Shown here: positions 25,222-33,580 of the stretch, in pieces
Numbering within the stretch: the stretch's first letter is position 1
Layout of the letters: the number at the start of each line of letters is the position of its first letter
Assembly (NCBI RefSeq): GCF_017304615.1
Contig: NZ_JAFKLZ010000001.1
Coordinates: 372,001-436,000, forward strand
Length of the DNA: 64,000 nucleotides
Reading direction: 5' to 3'
DNA from: Sphingomonas sp.
GTDB taxonomy: Bacteria; Pseudomonadota; Alphaproteobacteria; Sphingomonadales; Sphingomonadaceae
The notes under the pieces: generated by a model
Told to the model about the DNA's origin: nothing
Database searches by the model: none
What the model saw: the letters and a program-made list of their open reading frames with translations, nothing else
Program-made: the position numbers and the translations under genes

Positions 25222-26814
25222 GCTTGGCTGCTGCCCGGTATCCTCGCGCGCGGCGCGCTTGAACGCGGCCCCGGCGTCGACCCACGGAATGTCTGGCCGC
25301 TTGCCCTGGAACAGTTCGGCAAGCGTCAGGATTTGCAGCCGCGGATAGCTTTTGCCGGTCGCTTCCGAATGGAACCGGCCGACCGCGGCGGCTTCCTTTT
25401 CCATCGGGCCGGACGGCATCGCCTTGGTGATGAATACGCCGATCGGCGACTTTTCGCGTTCCATCGCCGAATGGAGATCGCGGATCATCTGGACGCCGAC
25501 ATTGTCGCCGCCTTTGACCGACACCAGCGCCTTTTCGGTCTTCTTGCCGTCTGGCTTGAAATAGATGATGCCGTCGATGCCCCCGTCCGCGCCCTTTTTC
25601 TTGCCGCCGAACGGCATGGCGTCGACCATGCTGACCGCCCACCATTGGAACTGGTATTTGTCGCGCCGCGCCAAGTCCTCGGCGGAGGCGAGGTCCTTCG
25701 GCGTGCCCTCAACTGTGAACGCGATGCCGGGAAACGCGGCCTTCATCCGCTTTTCGATCAGGCTGATCGCCAGATGGGTGATGTCGATTCCGATCCATTG
25801 CCGGCCGAGCTTCTGCGCGGCGTGGACGGCGGTGCCGCAGCCGCAGAACGGGTCGAGGACGACGTCGCCTTCGTTGGACGAGGCGGCGATGATGCGTTCC
25901 AGTAGGGCGAGAGGTTTCTGGGTTGGGTAGCCGAGGCGTTCTTGGGCTTGGGAGTTGAGTGGTGGAATGTCTGTCCACACGTCCCCCAGCGGCACGCCTT
26001 CCTGCTCGTCCAAATACCGTTTCAGGCGGGGTACTGCACCCGGGCTTGGTTGGATAACGAGGCCGTCTTCATAAGCCTTTTGCATCCGGTCTTTAGTCCA
26101 GCGCCATACACGTGTCACTCCAAGAAACTCGTATGTAAGATTGGGGCGATCTTTGTTCGGATTCAAAAGATTATCGAGCTGATACCGCCGACCCGTCTCG
26201 GGTTCGACATTGGAGTAATGACTCCGGATATACGCGTCGGAATGACCAATATATTGGGAGTTCCAAGTGGCGCCGGAATCCTTCCGGGTCACCAATATGA
26301 CGTCATGCGAACTTGCAAATCGGGTGAAGGCGTGGCCCTTCGCCGCCGTCCTATTCCAAATTATTTCGTTGAAAAATTTATCAGCCCCGAACACCCCATC
26401 CAGCAGCAGCTTGAGGTAGTGGCTCGCGGTCGGATCGCAGTGCAGATACAGGCTGCCGGTCGGCTTGAGCACGCGGTGCAACTCGATCAGGCGGATCGCC
26501 ATCATCGACAGATACGCCATCATATCGTTTTCGCCGAGGAAGCCGCGCATCGCGTTCAGCAGGTCGAACGCCTTGGTATTGCCGCTGCGCGCGACCTGAT
26601 CGAAGGCGTCCTCCGCCACGTCGTTCCAATGCCAGGTATCCTCGAACGCCTCGATCTGCGCGTCGGACGAACTGCCGGTCGGCGATTTGAACAAGATGTT
26701 GTAATTGGCGTTCGAATTGAACGGCGGGTCGAGATAGACGAGGTCGACGCTCTCGCTCGGCACATGCTCGCGCAGCACATCCAGATTGTCGCCGTAATAG
26801 AGCCGGTTGGTCAT
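25213..26814 (-). CDS. Beta-class DNA methyltransferase fused to Mrr-like nuclease domain
   Basis: A 533-residue fusion. The catalytic motif IV DPPF (residues 29-32) comes first, a target-recognition region occupies about 138-258, and the SAM-binding motif I DPFCGCGT (about 320) follows; this order defines beta-class N6-adenine or N4-cytosine methylases. From about residue 400 a second domain resembles the Mrr catalytic fold of PD-(D/E)xK nucleases: GADGGIDGIIYF, then ALVSVKGG, then MIRDLHSAMER and PIGVFITKA. The catalytic triad reads D...SxK instead of the usual ExK/QxK, so activity is uncertain. No separate restriction subunit is nearby. The target-recognition region has much lower GC than the rest. 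It lies between nusG and rplK. Confidence 0.85.
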   Translation of the reverse strand: MTNRLYYGDNLDVLREHVPSESVDLVYLDPPFNSNANYNILFKSPTGSSSDAQIEAFEDTWHWNDVAEDAFDQVARSGNTKAFDLLNAMRGFLGENDMMAYLSMMAIRLIELHRVLKPTGSLYLHCDPTASHYLKLLLDGVFGADKFFNEIIWNRTAAKGHAFTRFASSHDVILVTRKDSGATWNSQYIGHSDAYIRSHYSNVEPETGRRYQLDNLLNPNKDRPNLTYEFLGVTRVWRWTKDRMQKAYEDGLVIQPSPGAVPRLKRYLDEQEGVPLGDVWTDIPPLNSQAQERLGYPTQKPLALLERIIAASSNEGDVVLDPFCGCGTAVHAAQKLGRQWIGIDITHLAISLIEKRMKAAFPGIAFTVEGTPKDLASAEDLARRDKYQFQWWAVSMVDAMPFGGKKKGADGGIDGIIYFKPDGKKTEKALVSVKGGDNVGVQMIRDLHSAMEREKSPIGVFITKAMPSGPMEKEAAAVGRFHSEATGKSYPRLQILTLAELFQGKRPDIPWVDAGAAFKRAAREDTGQQPSLL

Positions 26815-26873
26815 CGGCCCACCATGGCGGGAAATCGGGCGCGGCGGAAGGGGGCGTGGTGTTGGGGGCGGAC

Positions 26874-26974
26874 CGACGCGGGAGTGAATCCCGCGTCGTC
26901 GTCGGACGGGTTCGCTTCGCGACCCGCCGGCCGGTCGAGCGCCGTTCTCGCGATTTAGCTGACGCTAAATCGCG
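26874..26974. repeat. Three-hairpin intergenic repeat, copy B (downstream of nusG)
   Basis: Hairpin 1 is a 10-bp stem 26874-26883/26889-26898. Hairpin 2 is framed by GTCGGACG and CGCCGGCCGG. Hairpin 3 is an 11-bp stem 26949-26959/26964-26974 with TTTAGC/GCTAAA. Same orientation and order as copies A and C. Hairpin 3 ends 12 bases before the nusG stop. Confidence 0.85.
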
Positions 26975-26986
26975 TGCGGCTCCGAC

Positions 26987-27526
26987 TTACTTGCTCCGCT
27001 CGACCTGTTCGAAGTCCAACTCAACAGGCGTCGCGCGGCCGAAGATCGACACGCTGACCTTGACCTTCGCCTTGTCGAAATCGAGTTCCTCGACCACGCC
27101 GTTGAAGCTCGCGAACGGGCCGTCGAGCACCTTGACGCTGTCGCCGATCTCGTAATCGACCTTGACCTGCGCCTTGGGCGCGTTGGCGGCGGCTTCGTCC
27201 TTCGAATTCAGCATCCGCGCGGCCTCGGCGTCGCTGATCGCCTGGGGCTTGCCGTTGGGGCCGAGGAAGCCTGTCACCTTCGGCGTGTTCTTCACCAGGT
27301 GATAGACGTCGTCGTTCATGCTGAGCTTGGCCAGCACATAGCCGGGCATGAACTTGCGTTCGACCGACACCTTCTTGCCGCGGCGCGCCTCGGTGACGGT
27401 TTCGGTCGGAACCTCGATCGCCTCGACCAGCTGATCGAGGCCCATGCGAGTCGCCTCGGCCATGATCGCGTCGCGGACCTTGCCCTCGAAACCCGAATAA
27501 GCGTGAATGATGTACCAGCGTGCCAC
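26987..27526 (-). CDS. nusG: Transcription termination/antitermination factor NusG
   Basis: A 179-residue elongation factor that binds RNA polymerase and links it to Rho or the ribosome. The NGN domain opens ARWYIIHAYSGFEGKV and holds KKVSVERKFMPGYVLAK. The C-terminal KOW domain has DYEIGDSVKVLDGPFASFNG and ends in the usual DFEQVERSK. The start is the GTG at 27526 with AAGGGGAG upstream, 23 bases after secE. Repeat copy B follows directly, then the methyltransferase gene in place of the expected rplK. Confidence 0.97.
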   Translation of the reverse strand: MARWYIIHAYSGFEGKVRDAIMAEATRMGLDQLVEAIEVPTETVTEARRGKKVSVERKFMPGYVLAKLSMNDDVYHLVKNTPKVTGFLGPNGKPQAISDAEAARMLNSKDEAAANAPKAQVKVDYEIGDSVKVLDGPFASFNGVVEELDFDKAKVKVSVSIFGRATPVELDFEQVERSK

Positions 27527-27549
27527 GTGGGCGCTCCCCTTGATTGGTC

Positions 27550-27750
27550 TTACTTGGCCGCGAGGCTCAGGAGGAAGCCGACCAGCGCCTCGAACCCCGA
27601 ATCGATCGCGAAGAAGAAGATCGCCAGGATCAGCGTCATGATCATCACCATGACGCCGGTCATGATCGTCTCGCGCCGGGTCGGCCAGACGACCTTGCGG
27701 GTCTCCGCACGGACTTGCTGGATGAATTCGACCGGGGATGTCTTCGCCAC
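27550..27750 (-). CDS. secE: Preprotein translocase subunit SecE
   Basis: A 66-residue single-helix SecE, the short form typical of alphaproteobacteria. The conserved cytoplasmic amphipathic part reads FIQQVRAETRKVVWPTRRET, followed by one transmembrane helix. It clamps SecY in the SecYEG channel. The start is a GTG at 27750. It is co-transcribed with nusG, and tRNA-Trp lies upstream on the same strand beyond two small plus-strand genes. Confidence 0.95.
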   Translation of the reverse strand: MAKTSPVEFIQQVRAETRKVVWPTRRETIMTGVMVMIMTLILAIFFFAIDSGFEALVGFLLSLAAK

Positions 27751-27968
27751 GTAACGGCCTCGCTAATGTTGTTCGCGTCCGGACATAGGACCGCCGCCCG
27801 CTCCCGTGAAGGGCCGGACGAAGGATTTCCGATGTCGGATTGGTGCGCGCGATACCCGCTTCGCGGCGGCTTTGCAACGGCGGAGAGGGCGGCGTTGCGA
27901 GCGGCTTGCCCGGCGCGCCGCGTTGCGGCAAGCTGCGCGCTCGGAAAAGCGCACGGAATTTGGGGGCC

Positions 27969-28547
27969 ATGCCGGTACCGTATCGCACCATCAGGCCGCG
28001 CCCGCCGCGGGCCGAGCCGGTCGCCGCGCCGCCGCCCGCATCGGGCTGGACCGATTCGATCGCGCCGCTGGGCCTGATCGTGGCGGCGCTGGGCCTGATC
28101 GCAACCACCGCGCAGAGCCTGCTCGCCTATCTGACGGTCGACACGCCCTATCGCACCCTGGTCTACGAACAGCAGATCAAGCAGGCGGTCGAGGCGATCG
28201 ATTACATGGAAAGCGCGATGAGCGACGTCGATCGCTGGAGTTCCAGCCGCGACCAGAATCGCCGCGACCCGCTGACCGTTCCCAAGGAGATGCGCGTGAA
28301 GATGCGGCGCTTCGCGGAGATCCCCGGGACCGTCTGGCTGCTCAAGCCCGACGCGCGGCAGGAGCTCGCCAACGCCGCGCTCCAGTTCAACAACTACGTC
28401 TCGCTGTGCGAGATGCCGGCCTACGTCAACAAGCAGACCAAGCCGGAAGCGTGCCATGATATGTACGCGAAGATCGGGCTATCGCTGGAGGCGTCGAAGA
28501 ACCGGCTGCTCGATTATGGCAATATCCGGTCGCGGGCCCAGAACTGA
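27969..28547 (+). CDS. Hypothetical protein with one membrane helix
   Basis: I do not recognise this 192-residue protein. After a Pro/Arg-rich N-terminus there is one hydrophobic helix (SIAPLGLIVAALGLIATTAQ, about residues 33-52). A likely extracytoplasmic helical region with two cysteines follows (SLCEMPAY and PEACHDMY) and ends at residue 192. I chose the ATG at 27969; an upstream in-frame start exists but the added residues have no gene-like character. The next gene starts 13 bases downstream, so they form a pair lying between tRNA-Trp and secE, on the opposite strand. Confidence 0.6.
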   Translation: MPVPYRTIRPRPPRAEPVAAPPPASGWTDSIAPLGLIVAALGLIATTAQSLLAYLTVDTPYRTLVYEQQIKQAVEAIDYMESAMSDVDRWSSSRDQNRRDPLTVPKEMRVKMRRFAEIPGTVWLLKPDARQELANAALQFNNYVSLCEMPAYVNKQTKPEACHDMYAKIGLSLEASKNRLLDYGNIRSRAQN

Positions 28548-28560
28548 CGGAGGAAGGAAC

Positions 28561-28830
28561 ATGCGCGCCATCGCCAGTCCAGCAGTCGCAGCCGCGCTGA
28601 TCCTCGCGAGCGCCGGTCCGGCGGGGGCGGACATCGTCAAGCCCAAGCCGGTCAAACAAAGCGGCCCCGCGAACCCGGCGTCGCCGTCCGCGGCCAACGC
28701 GACCGATCAACCGCCGGCGCCACGCACCAAGCAGGACCCGTGCGCCGACGTCCACACCTATCGCACCACCGCCGCCCGCGCGATGTGCGTCGCCGAACGC
28801 GGCTTTCCGCAGGTGCCCGACGGGGAGTAG
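28561..28830 (+). CDS. Small secreted protein
   Basis: An 89-residue protein with a signal peptide (residues 1-23, ending PAGAD), a Pro/Ala-rich middle and a short C-terminal part with two cysteines (DPCADVHTY and ARAMCVAERG). The GGAGGAAGGAAC ribosome site before the ATG is strong. It belongs with the preceding gene. No family recognised. Confidence 0.55.
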   Translation: MRAIASPAVAAALILASAGPAGADIVKPKPVKQSGPANPASPSAANATDQPPAPRTKQDPCADVHTYRTTAARAMCVAERGFPQVPDGE

Positions 28831-28873
28831 GGGGCGGAGAAGGGTTTCGGTTTGTGGAGTGGGAAAGGGCCGC

Positions 28874-28959
28874 CGCGGCGAAGCCGCGTCGTCGGACGGT
28901 TTGGCTGTCGCCGACCGCCGGCCGGCCTCGCTGCGTCTGTCGATTAGCTGCGCTAATCG
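28874..28959. repeat. Three-hairpin intergenic repeat, copy C (downstream of tRNA-Trp)
   Basis: Hairpin 1 is 28874-28879/28883-28888. The middle part is framed by GTCGGACG and CGCCGGCCGG. Hairpin 3 is an 8-bp stem 28941-28948/28952-28959 with TTAGC/GCTAA. Hairpin 3 ends 15 bases before the 3' end of tRNA-Trp. Same orientation as copies A and B. Confidence 0.8.
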
Positions 28960-28974
28960 TCGCGCAGCGGGCCG

Positions 28975-29051
28975 TGGCAGGGGAGCTCGGATTCGAACCG
29001 AGGGCCTTCGGTTTTGGAGACCGACGCTCTAACCAGCTGAGCTACACCCCT
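28975..29051 (-). tRNA. tRNA-Trp (CCA)
   Basis: A 77-base cloverleaf on the minus strand. Acceptor AGGGGTG pairs with CTCCCCT, followed by D arm GCTC/GAGC, anticodon stem TCGGT/ACCGA with loop CTCCAAA (anticodon CCA), T arm CTCGG-TTCGAAT-CCGAG, discriminator G and encoded CCA. The sixth acceptor pair is T-T, a mismatch. tRNA-Trp just upstream of secE is the ancestral arrangement, here opened by two inserted genes. Confidence 0.95.
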
Positions 29052-29115
29052 AGGCCGCCGCGGCTCCTACCGTTCTCGCGGGGGGAGCGCAAGGCACTCG
29101 ACTAATCGTAAACCG

Positions 29116-29193
29116 GTGCTCCGGCGCAGGCCGGAGCGTTGGAGGGTGGGTACGCCGCTTGCGGGCAGGGCTCCGGCCTGCGCCGGAGCACAG
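29116..29193. repeat. Inverted REP pair, copy 1
   Basis: Two outward copies of GTGCTCCGGCGCAGGCC...GGAGC (29116-29137) and its reverse complement (29170-29192). Each is itself an 8-bp hairpin GCTCCGGC-GCAG-GCCGGAGC. The same pair occurs at 38020 and 53569. It lies between tRNA-Trp and the end of the GGDEF-EAL gene. Confidence 0.85.
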
Positions 29194-29204
29194 TAGAAGC
29201 GACG

Positions 29205-31562
29205 TTATGCCGCCGCCTGGTCGTCCCATTTGCGGTTCGCCAGCGCCCGCGCTTCCGCGACGGGGAGCGGGCGGCCGAAATAATAGCCCTGGACCTTGGT
29301 GCAGCCGAGCTCCTGGATCATCTGGTGTTCCTGCTCGGTCTCGACGCCTTCCGCGGTCGTCGCCATGCCGAGCGACTGCGCCAGCGCGACCACGGCGCGG
29401 ATGATCGCGATCGGTTCGGCCTGACCCTTGGAGGCGGCCTGAACGAAGCTGCGATCGACCTTGATCGTCGAGAATCGCGTGCGCGCGAGATAGCCGAGCG
29501 ACGAATAGCCCGTGCCGAAATCGTCGAGGCTCAACCGCACGCCGAGGTCGAGGACGCGTTCGAGCACCTGCACCGCGCCGGTGCCTTCGCGCATGAACAC
29601 GCCTTCGGTCACTTCGAGTTCGAGCCGGTCGGGCGGCAGGCCGCTATTGGCGAGTGCCGAGGCGACGACCGACACGAAGGCGGGGTTGTGGAGCTGTTCG
29701 GGCGACACGTTGACCGCGACGCGGATCGGGTGCGGCCATTTGGCGGCTTCCGCGCAGGCCGAGCGCAACACCCATTCGCCCATCGGCACGATCAGCCGGG
29801 CGTCCTCCGCTAGGGGCACGAACTTGGCCGGCGAGATCACGCCGAGTTCGGGATGCGTCCAACGTAGCAGCGCCTCGAAGCCCTTCAAACGTCCGTCGCC
29901 GGCGGAGACCACCGGCTGGTATTCGAGGTGCATCTCACCCTTTTCGAGGGCCTGGCGCAGCGCCATTTCGAGGACGCGGCGTTCCTCCGCGGCGATGTGC
30001 AATTGCGGTTCGTAGGTGTTGAACGCGCCGCCGCCGCCGTCTTTCGAGCGATAGAGGGCAAGGTCGGCCGAGCGGATCAGCATTTCCGCGGTGCGCCCGT
30101 CGCGCGGGCCGATGGCGATGCCGATCGACGCGCCGATGAACAGGGTATGCGCGTCGAGTTCGTAGGGCTTGGATAGCGTATCGATGATCGCATGTGCGAG
30201 CCGTTCGACGCGCTCGCTATCGGACGCGTCGCGCACCACGACCGCAAATTCGTCGCCGCCAAGCCGCCCGATCAATTCGTTGTCGGTCATCAGCCGCGCC
30301 AGCCGCTCCGACACCTGGCCGAGCAAGCGGTCGCCGACCGGGTGGCCGAGCGAATCGTTGACCGCCTTGAACCGGTCGAGGTCGATCATCATGAAGCCGC
30401 AGCGCGTGTTCCATTTGTCCGCTTCGGCGATCGCGTGGGCGAGCTGTTCATGGAGCTGGAGGCGGTTGGGCAGGCCGGTCAGCGCGTCGAATCGCGCCAT
30501 GCGGTTGATCTGGTCGGCGGATTCGCGTTCGGCGGTGATGTCGCGCCCGACGCCGCGGAACCCCAGGAACGCGCCGCGATCGTCGTAGCGCGGGCTGGCG
30601 GACAGCGCGAACCAGTGGAGCTGGTCCTTCACCTGGATCTGGAGCATCAGGTCGCGGAACGGTTCGCGCCCCTTCAGCTTTTCCGCCAGCGTGCGCAGCC
30701 CGGCGGTGAAATCACCCGATTCCCAGCGTTCGGCGGCGAGCGCCTGGAGCAGGGGCATGCCGTTGATCTTGACGGGGTCGAGGTGCACCGAGCGAGCGAA
30801 GCGCGGCGAGGCGCGGACGATGCGCCGCGCGGCGTCGGTTTCCCACAGCCAGTCGCCATCCTCCTCCTCGAATTCGCGGAGCAGCAGGCTGACGGTCTGG
30901 TCGCGCTCGGCGAGGCCGATCTCTCCGGCGCGGATCACCACCAAGGCGCGCGCCCGCTGAAGGCAGCCGATCATCAGCAGCACGACGAACAGGACAGTCG
31001 CCGCCGCCAGCAGCGGACTGCCGAGCCGGATCAGCATCGCGGTCACCGCCGTGCCGAGAATGCCGAGGAAGCTGAGCGTTGCCGTGGGCAGCGCCGCCAT
31101 CGACACCGCGCTGGCGGTCATCATCACCGAGAGCAGGATCCACAACGCCATCGCGACGCCGATCGGCGCGTGGGCGCCGAGTGCGAGCGGCGGAATCGAC
31201 CAGACGCAGGCGAGTCCCACGCCCTCGATCACGGTGTCGCGGACATCGTGCAGAGTCGCACTGATCGCATCGCGATGACGCGATGCCAGGCGGCGGATCG
31301 CCACGGTGGTGCCGACGATCCCGGTGACGATGCCCCAGCCGAACAGCAAGGTGCGCGGCACCTGGCCGTCGAACAGCATCACGATCAGCGCGGCACCCAC
31401 CAGATTCGCGGCGAGCAGGAACATGGCGAGCTGGCGCCCGGCGTGCAGCTGCGCCGCGCGAATCGGCCCCCAGTCCGTGGTGTCCGGGGGGTCATACAGC
31501 CCCAGCAGCGCGCGGACGTCGATCCGCGGTTTGGGAAATTGTGACGAAGCGCCTGTACTCAC
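29205..31562 (-). CDS. Membrane-bound PAS-GGDEF-EAL cyclic-di-GMP signalling protein
   Basis: A 785-residue inner-membrane protein. Five or six hydrophobic helices fill residues ~45-210, followed by a PAS domain (~225-345), a GGDEF domain with an intact GGDEF motif at ~432, and an EAL domain with EALLRW at ~560 and DDFGTGYSS further on. Both enzymatic halves keep their signature residues, so it could make or break cyclic di-GMP; which activity dominates cannot be told. No linked receptor or flagellar gene is present. It ends just before the REP pair at 29116. Confidence 0.93.
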   Translation of the reverse strand: MSTGASSQFPKPRIDVRALLGLYDPPDTTDWGPIRAAQLHAGRQLAMFLLAANLVGAALIVMLFDGQVPRTLLFGWGIVTGIVGTTVAIRRLASRHRDAISATLHDVRDTVIEGVGLACVWSIPPLALGAHAPIGVAMALWILLSVMMTASAVSMAALPTATLSFLGILGTAVTAMLIRLGSPLLAAATVLFVVLLMIGCLQRARALVVIRAGEIGLAERDQTVSLLLREFEEEDGDWLWETDAARRIVRASPRFARSVHLDPVKINGMPLLQALAAERWESGDFTAGLRTLAEKLKGREPFRDLMLQIQVKDQLHWFALSASPRYDDRGAFLGFRGVGRDITAERESADQINRMARFDALTGLPNRLQLHEQLAHAIAEADKWNTRCGFMMIDLDRFKAVNDSLGHPVGDRLLGQVSERLARLMTDNELIGRLGGDEFAVVVRDASDSERVERLAHAIIDTLSKPYELDAHTLFIGASIGIAIGPRDGRTAEMLIRSADLALYRSKDGGGGAFNTYEPQLHIAAEERRVLEMALRQALEKGEMHLEYQPVVSAGDGRLKGFEALLRWTHPELGVISPAKFVPLAEDARLIVPMGEWVLRSACAEAAKWPHPIRVAVNVSPEQLHNPAFVSVVASALANSGLPPDRLELEVTEGVFMREGTGAVQVLERVLDLGVRLSLDDFGTGYSSLGYLARTRFSTIKVDRSFVQAASKGQAEPIAIIRAVVALAQSLGMATTAEGVETEQEHQMIQELGCTKVQGYYFGRPLPVAEARALANRKWDDQAAA

Positions 31563-31692
31563 CCCGGCGCGATAGCGCGGGGAGGGTTAGCGAAGGGTTA
31601 GGATGGCGGTCAAAAATGCCGCCCCTGCCAACGAAAACGGCTCGACCCTTCGATCACCCGATTTACCGCGCCCGGCGGCTAAGCCGTTCGAA

Positions 31693-33456
31693 TCACGCCG
31701 CGATCGCGTAGGGCTTGATCTCGCCGGCGAGGTAGAGGTTGCGCGCCTTGGCCCGGCTGAGCTTGCCCGAGCTGGTGCGGGGCAGGGTGCGCGGCGGGAT
31801 GAGTTCGATCACGCAGTTCATGCCGGTCACCGACCGCACGCGCTCGCGGATTTCGTCGCGCAGGCGGAGCCGTTCGGCCTCGTCGGTGGTGCGGCACTGG
31901 ACCAGCACCGCGGGGGTCTCCTCGCCGCCCGGCGCGGTGATCGCGAAGGCGGCGATGTCGCCGGCCTTGAAGCCCGGCAGCTGCTCGACCGCCCATTCGA
32001 TGTCCTGCGGCCAGTGGTTGCGGCCGTTGACGATGATCATGTCCTTGGCGCGGCCGACGATGTAGATGTAGCCGTCCGACATGTAGCCCATGTCGCCGGT
32101 GTCGAGCCAGCCGTCCTTCATGCACGCGGCGGTCGCTTCGGGGTCGCGGAAATAGCCGACCATCAGCGACGGTCCGGCGCACCACACCTTGCCGATCGCG
32201 CGGTCGGGGAGCGGGGTGCCGTCCTCCTCGCGAATCTCGATCCGCATGTCGCGCGCGGGCTTGCCGCAATTGACGATGGCGCGGTAGCGCTGGGGCCGGT
32301 CGCGGCGGCCTTCCTGACCGGAAAGCTGTGTTTCCTCAACGAGTTCGACGCGGATGCCCTCGCCGGGTGGCATGATCGAAACGGCGAGCGTCGCTTCGGC
32401 GAGACCGTAGCTGGGCAGGAAGGCGCTGGCCTTGAACCCGGCATCGGCGAAGGCGTCGACGAACGACTGCATCACGTCGGGGCGGATCATGTCGGCGCCG
32501 TTGCCCGCGACACGCCAGCGCGACAGGTCGAAGCGGTCGGCGACATGGCTCTGGCTGCCGATGCGGCGCGCGCAGATGTCGTAGCCGAAGGTGGGCGAAT
32601 AGCTGAGCGTGGTGCCCGGATTGCGGCTGATCAGGTCGAGCCAGGCGAGCGGACGGCGCGCGAAATCCTCGGTCTTGAGATAGTCGGTCGAGACCTGGTT
32701 GGCGACGATCGACAGGAAGCAGCCGACCAGCCCCATGTCGTGATACCAGGGGAGCCACGACACGCAGCGGTCGCCGTCGCCGACGTTCATGCCGATCGAA
32801 TGCGCCGCGAGGTTGGACAGGAGCGCGGCGTGGGTGATCGCGACGCCGTGCGGGAAGCGAGTCGATCCGCTGGAATATTGCAGATACGCGACGTCGCCGG
32901 TCTTGGCCTGGGGCAGGGTCGCGTCGGGTGCGGCGCGCTGGCCGAATTCGGCCCAGTCGATCCCCTCGACGCCGCAATTCTTCGCCGCTTCCGCGCACAT
33001 CGCGCCGATTTCGGGCGGGTAGATCAGCATCGTCGGGTCGCAGCTGTTCAGCTGAACCGACAACTGGTCGATATAGCTTTGCGCACCGCCGAAGCTGGTC
33101 GGCAGCGGCAGCGGTACCGGCCAGGCGCCGGCATAGACCACGCCGAAGAACAGGGCCGCGAAATCGGTGCCTGTCTCCGCGATCAGGGCGATGCGATCCT
33201 GCGGCTTCACGCCCGCGGCGATCAGGCGGCGGGCCATCGCCAGCGCGTCCTCGCGCAGTTCGGAAAACGGATAGGGCCGCACCAGCGTCCCGCGCGGATC
33301 ATGGAAATTGAGACCCTTGGTGCCTTGCGCGGCATAATCCAGGGCCTCGCCCAGCGTCGCGAAGTCGGCGTAGCGGCGGGGCAGCGAGTCGTCGCTCGGG
33401 GTGGGGCTAAGCCCGGCCGGTCGTTCCATCACTGCGTCAGTCGTGTCCATTGTCAT
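31693..33456 (-). CDS. Fatty acyl-AMP ligase
   Basis: A 587-residue adenylate-forming enzyme of the FAAL/FadD32 class, which activates a fatty acid as acyl-AMP and usually passes it to an acyl carrier protein. The AMP-binding motif YLQYSSGSTRFPHGV is at ~191-205, then SWLPWYHDMGLVG and the motif DTGDMGYMSDGYIYIVGR. The C-terminal lysine loop reads RTSSGKLSRAKA. No acyl carrier protein, polyketide or ceramide gene is adjacent, so the acceptor is unknown; sphingolipid acylation is one possibility in a sphingomonad. I chose the ATG at 33456; GTG 33510 is an alternative. Divergent from recX. Confidence 0.88.
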   Translation of the reverse strand: MTMDTTDAVMERPAGLSPTPSDDSLPRRYADFATLGEALDYAAQGTKGLNFHDPRGTLVRPYPFSELREDALAMARRLIAAGVKPQDRIALIAETGTDFAALFFGVVYAGAWPVPLPLPTSFGGAQSYIDQLSVQLNSCDPTMLIYPPEIGAMCAEAAKNCGVEGIDWAEFGQRAAPDATLPQAKTGDVAYLQYSSGSTRFPHGVAITHAALLSNLAAHSIGMNVGDGDRCVSWLPWYHDMGLVGCFLSIVANQVSTDYLKTEDFARRPLAWLDLISRNPGTTLSYSPTFGYDICARRIGSQSHVADRFDLSRWRVAGNGADMIRPDVMQSFVDAFADAGFKASAFLPSYGLAEATLAVSIMPPGEGIRVELVEETQLSGQEGRRDRPQRYRAIVNCGKPARDMRIEIREEDGTPLPDRAIGKVWCAGPSLMVGYFRDPEATAACMKDGWLDTGDMGYMSDGYIYIVGRAKDMIIVNGRNHWPQDIEWAVEQLPGFKAGDIAAFAITAPGGEETPAVLVQCRTTDEAERLRLRDEIRERVRSVTGMNCVIELIPPRTLPRTSSGKLSRAKARNLYLAGEIKPYAIAA

Positions 33457-33580
33457 GCGTTTGTCGCGCCCATGTTCTACGTCCTGCCCATCTACGCGGG
33501 CTGTAACCATGCCATTGGTAGACCCCCTGCCAATAGCACGTGTTTAGAATCGGCAATCAGTGTGGCACAAACATGGCGAC

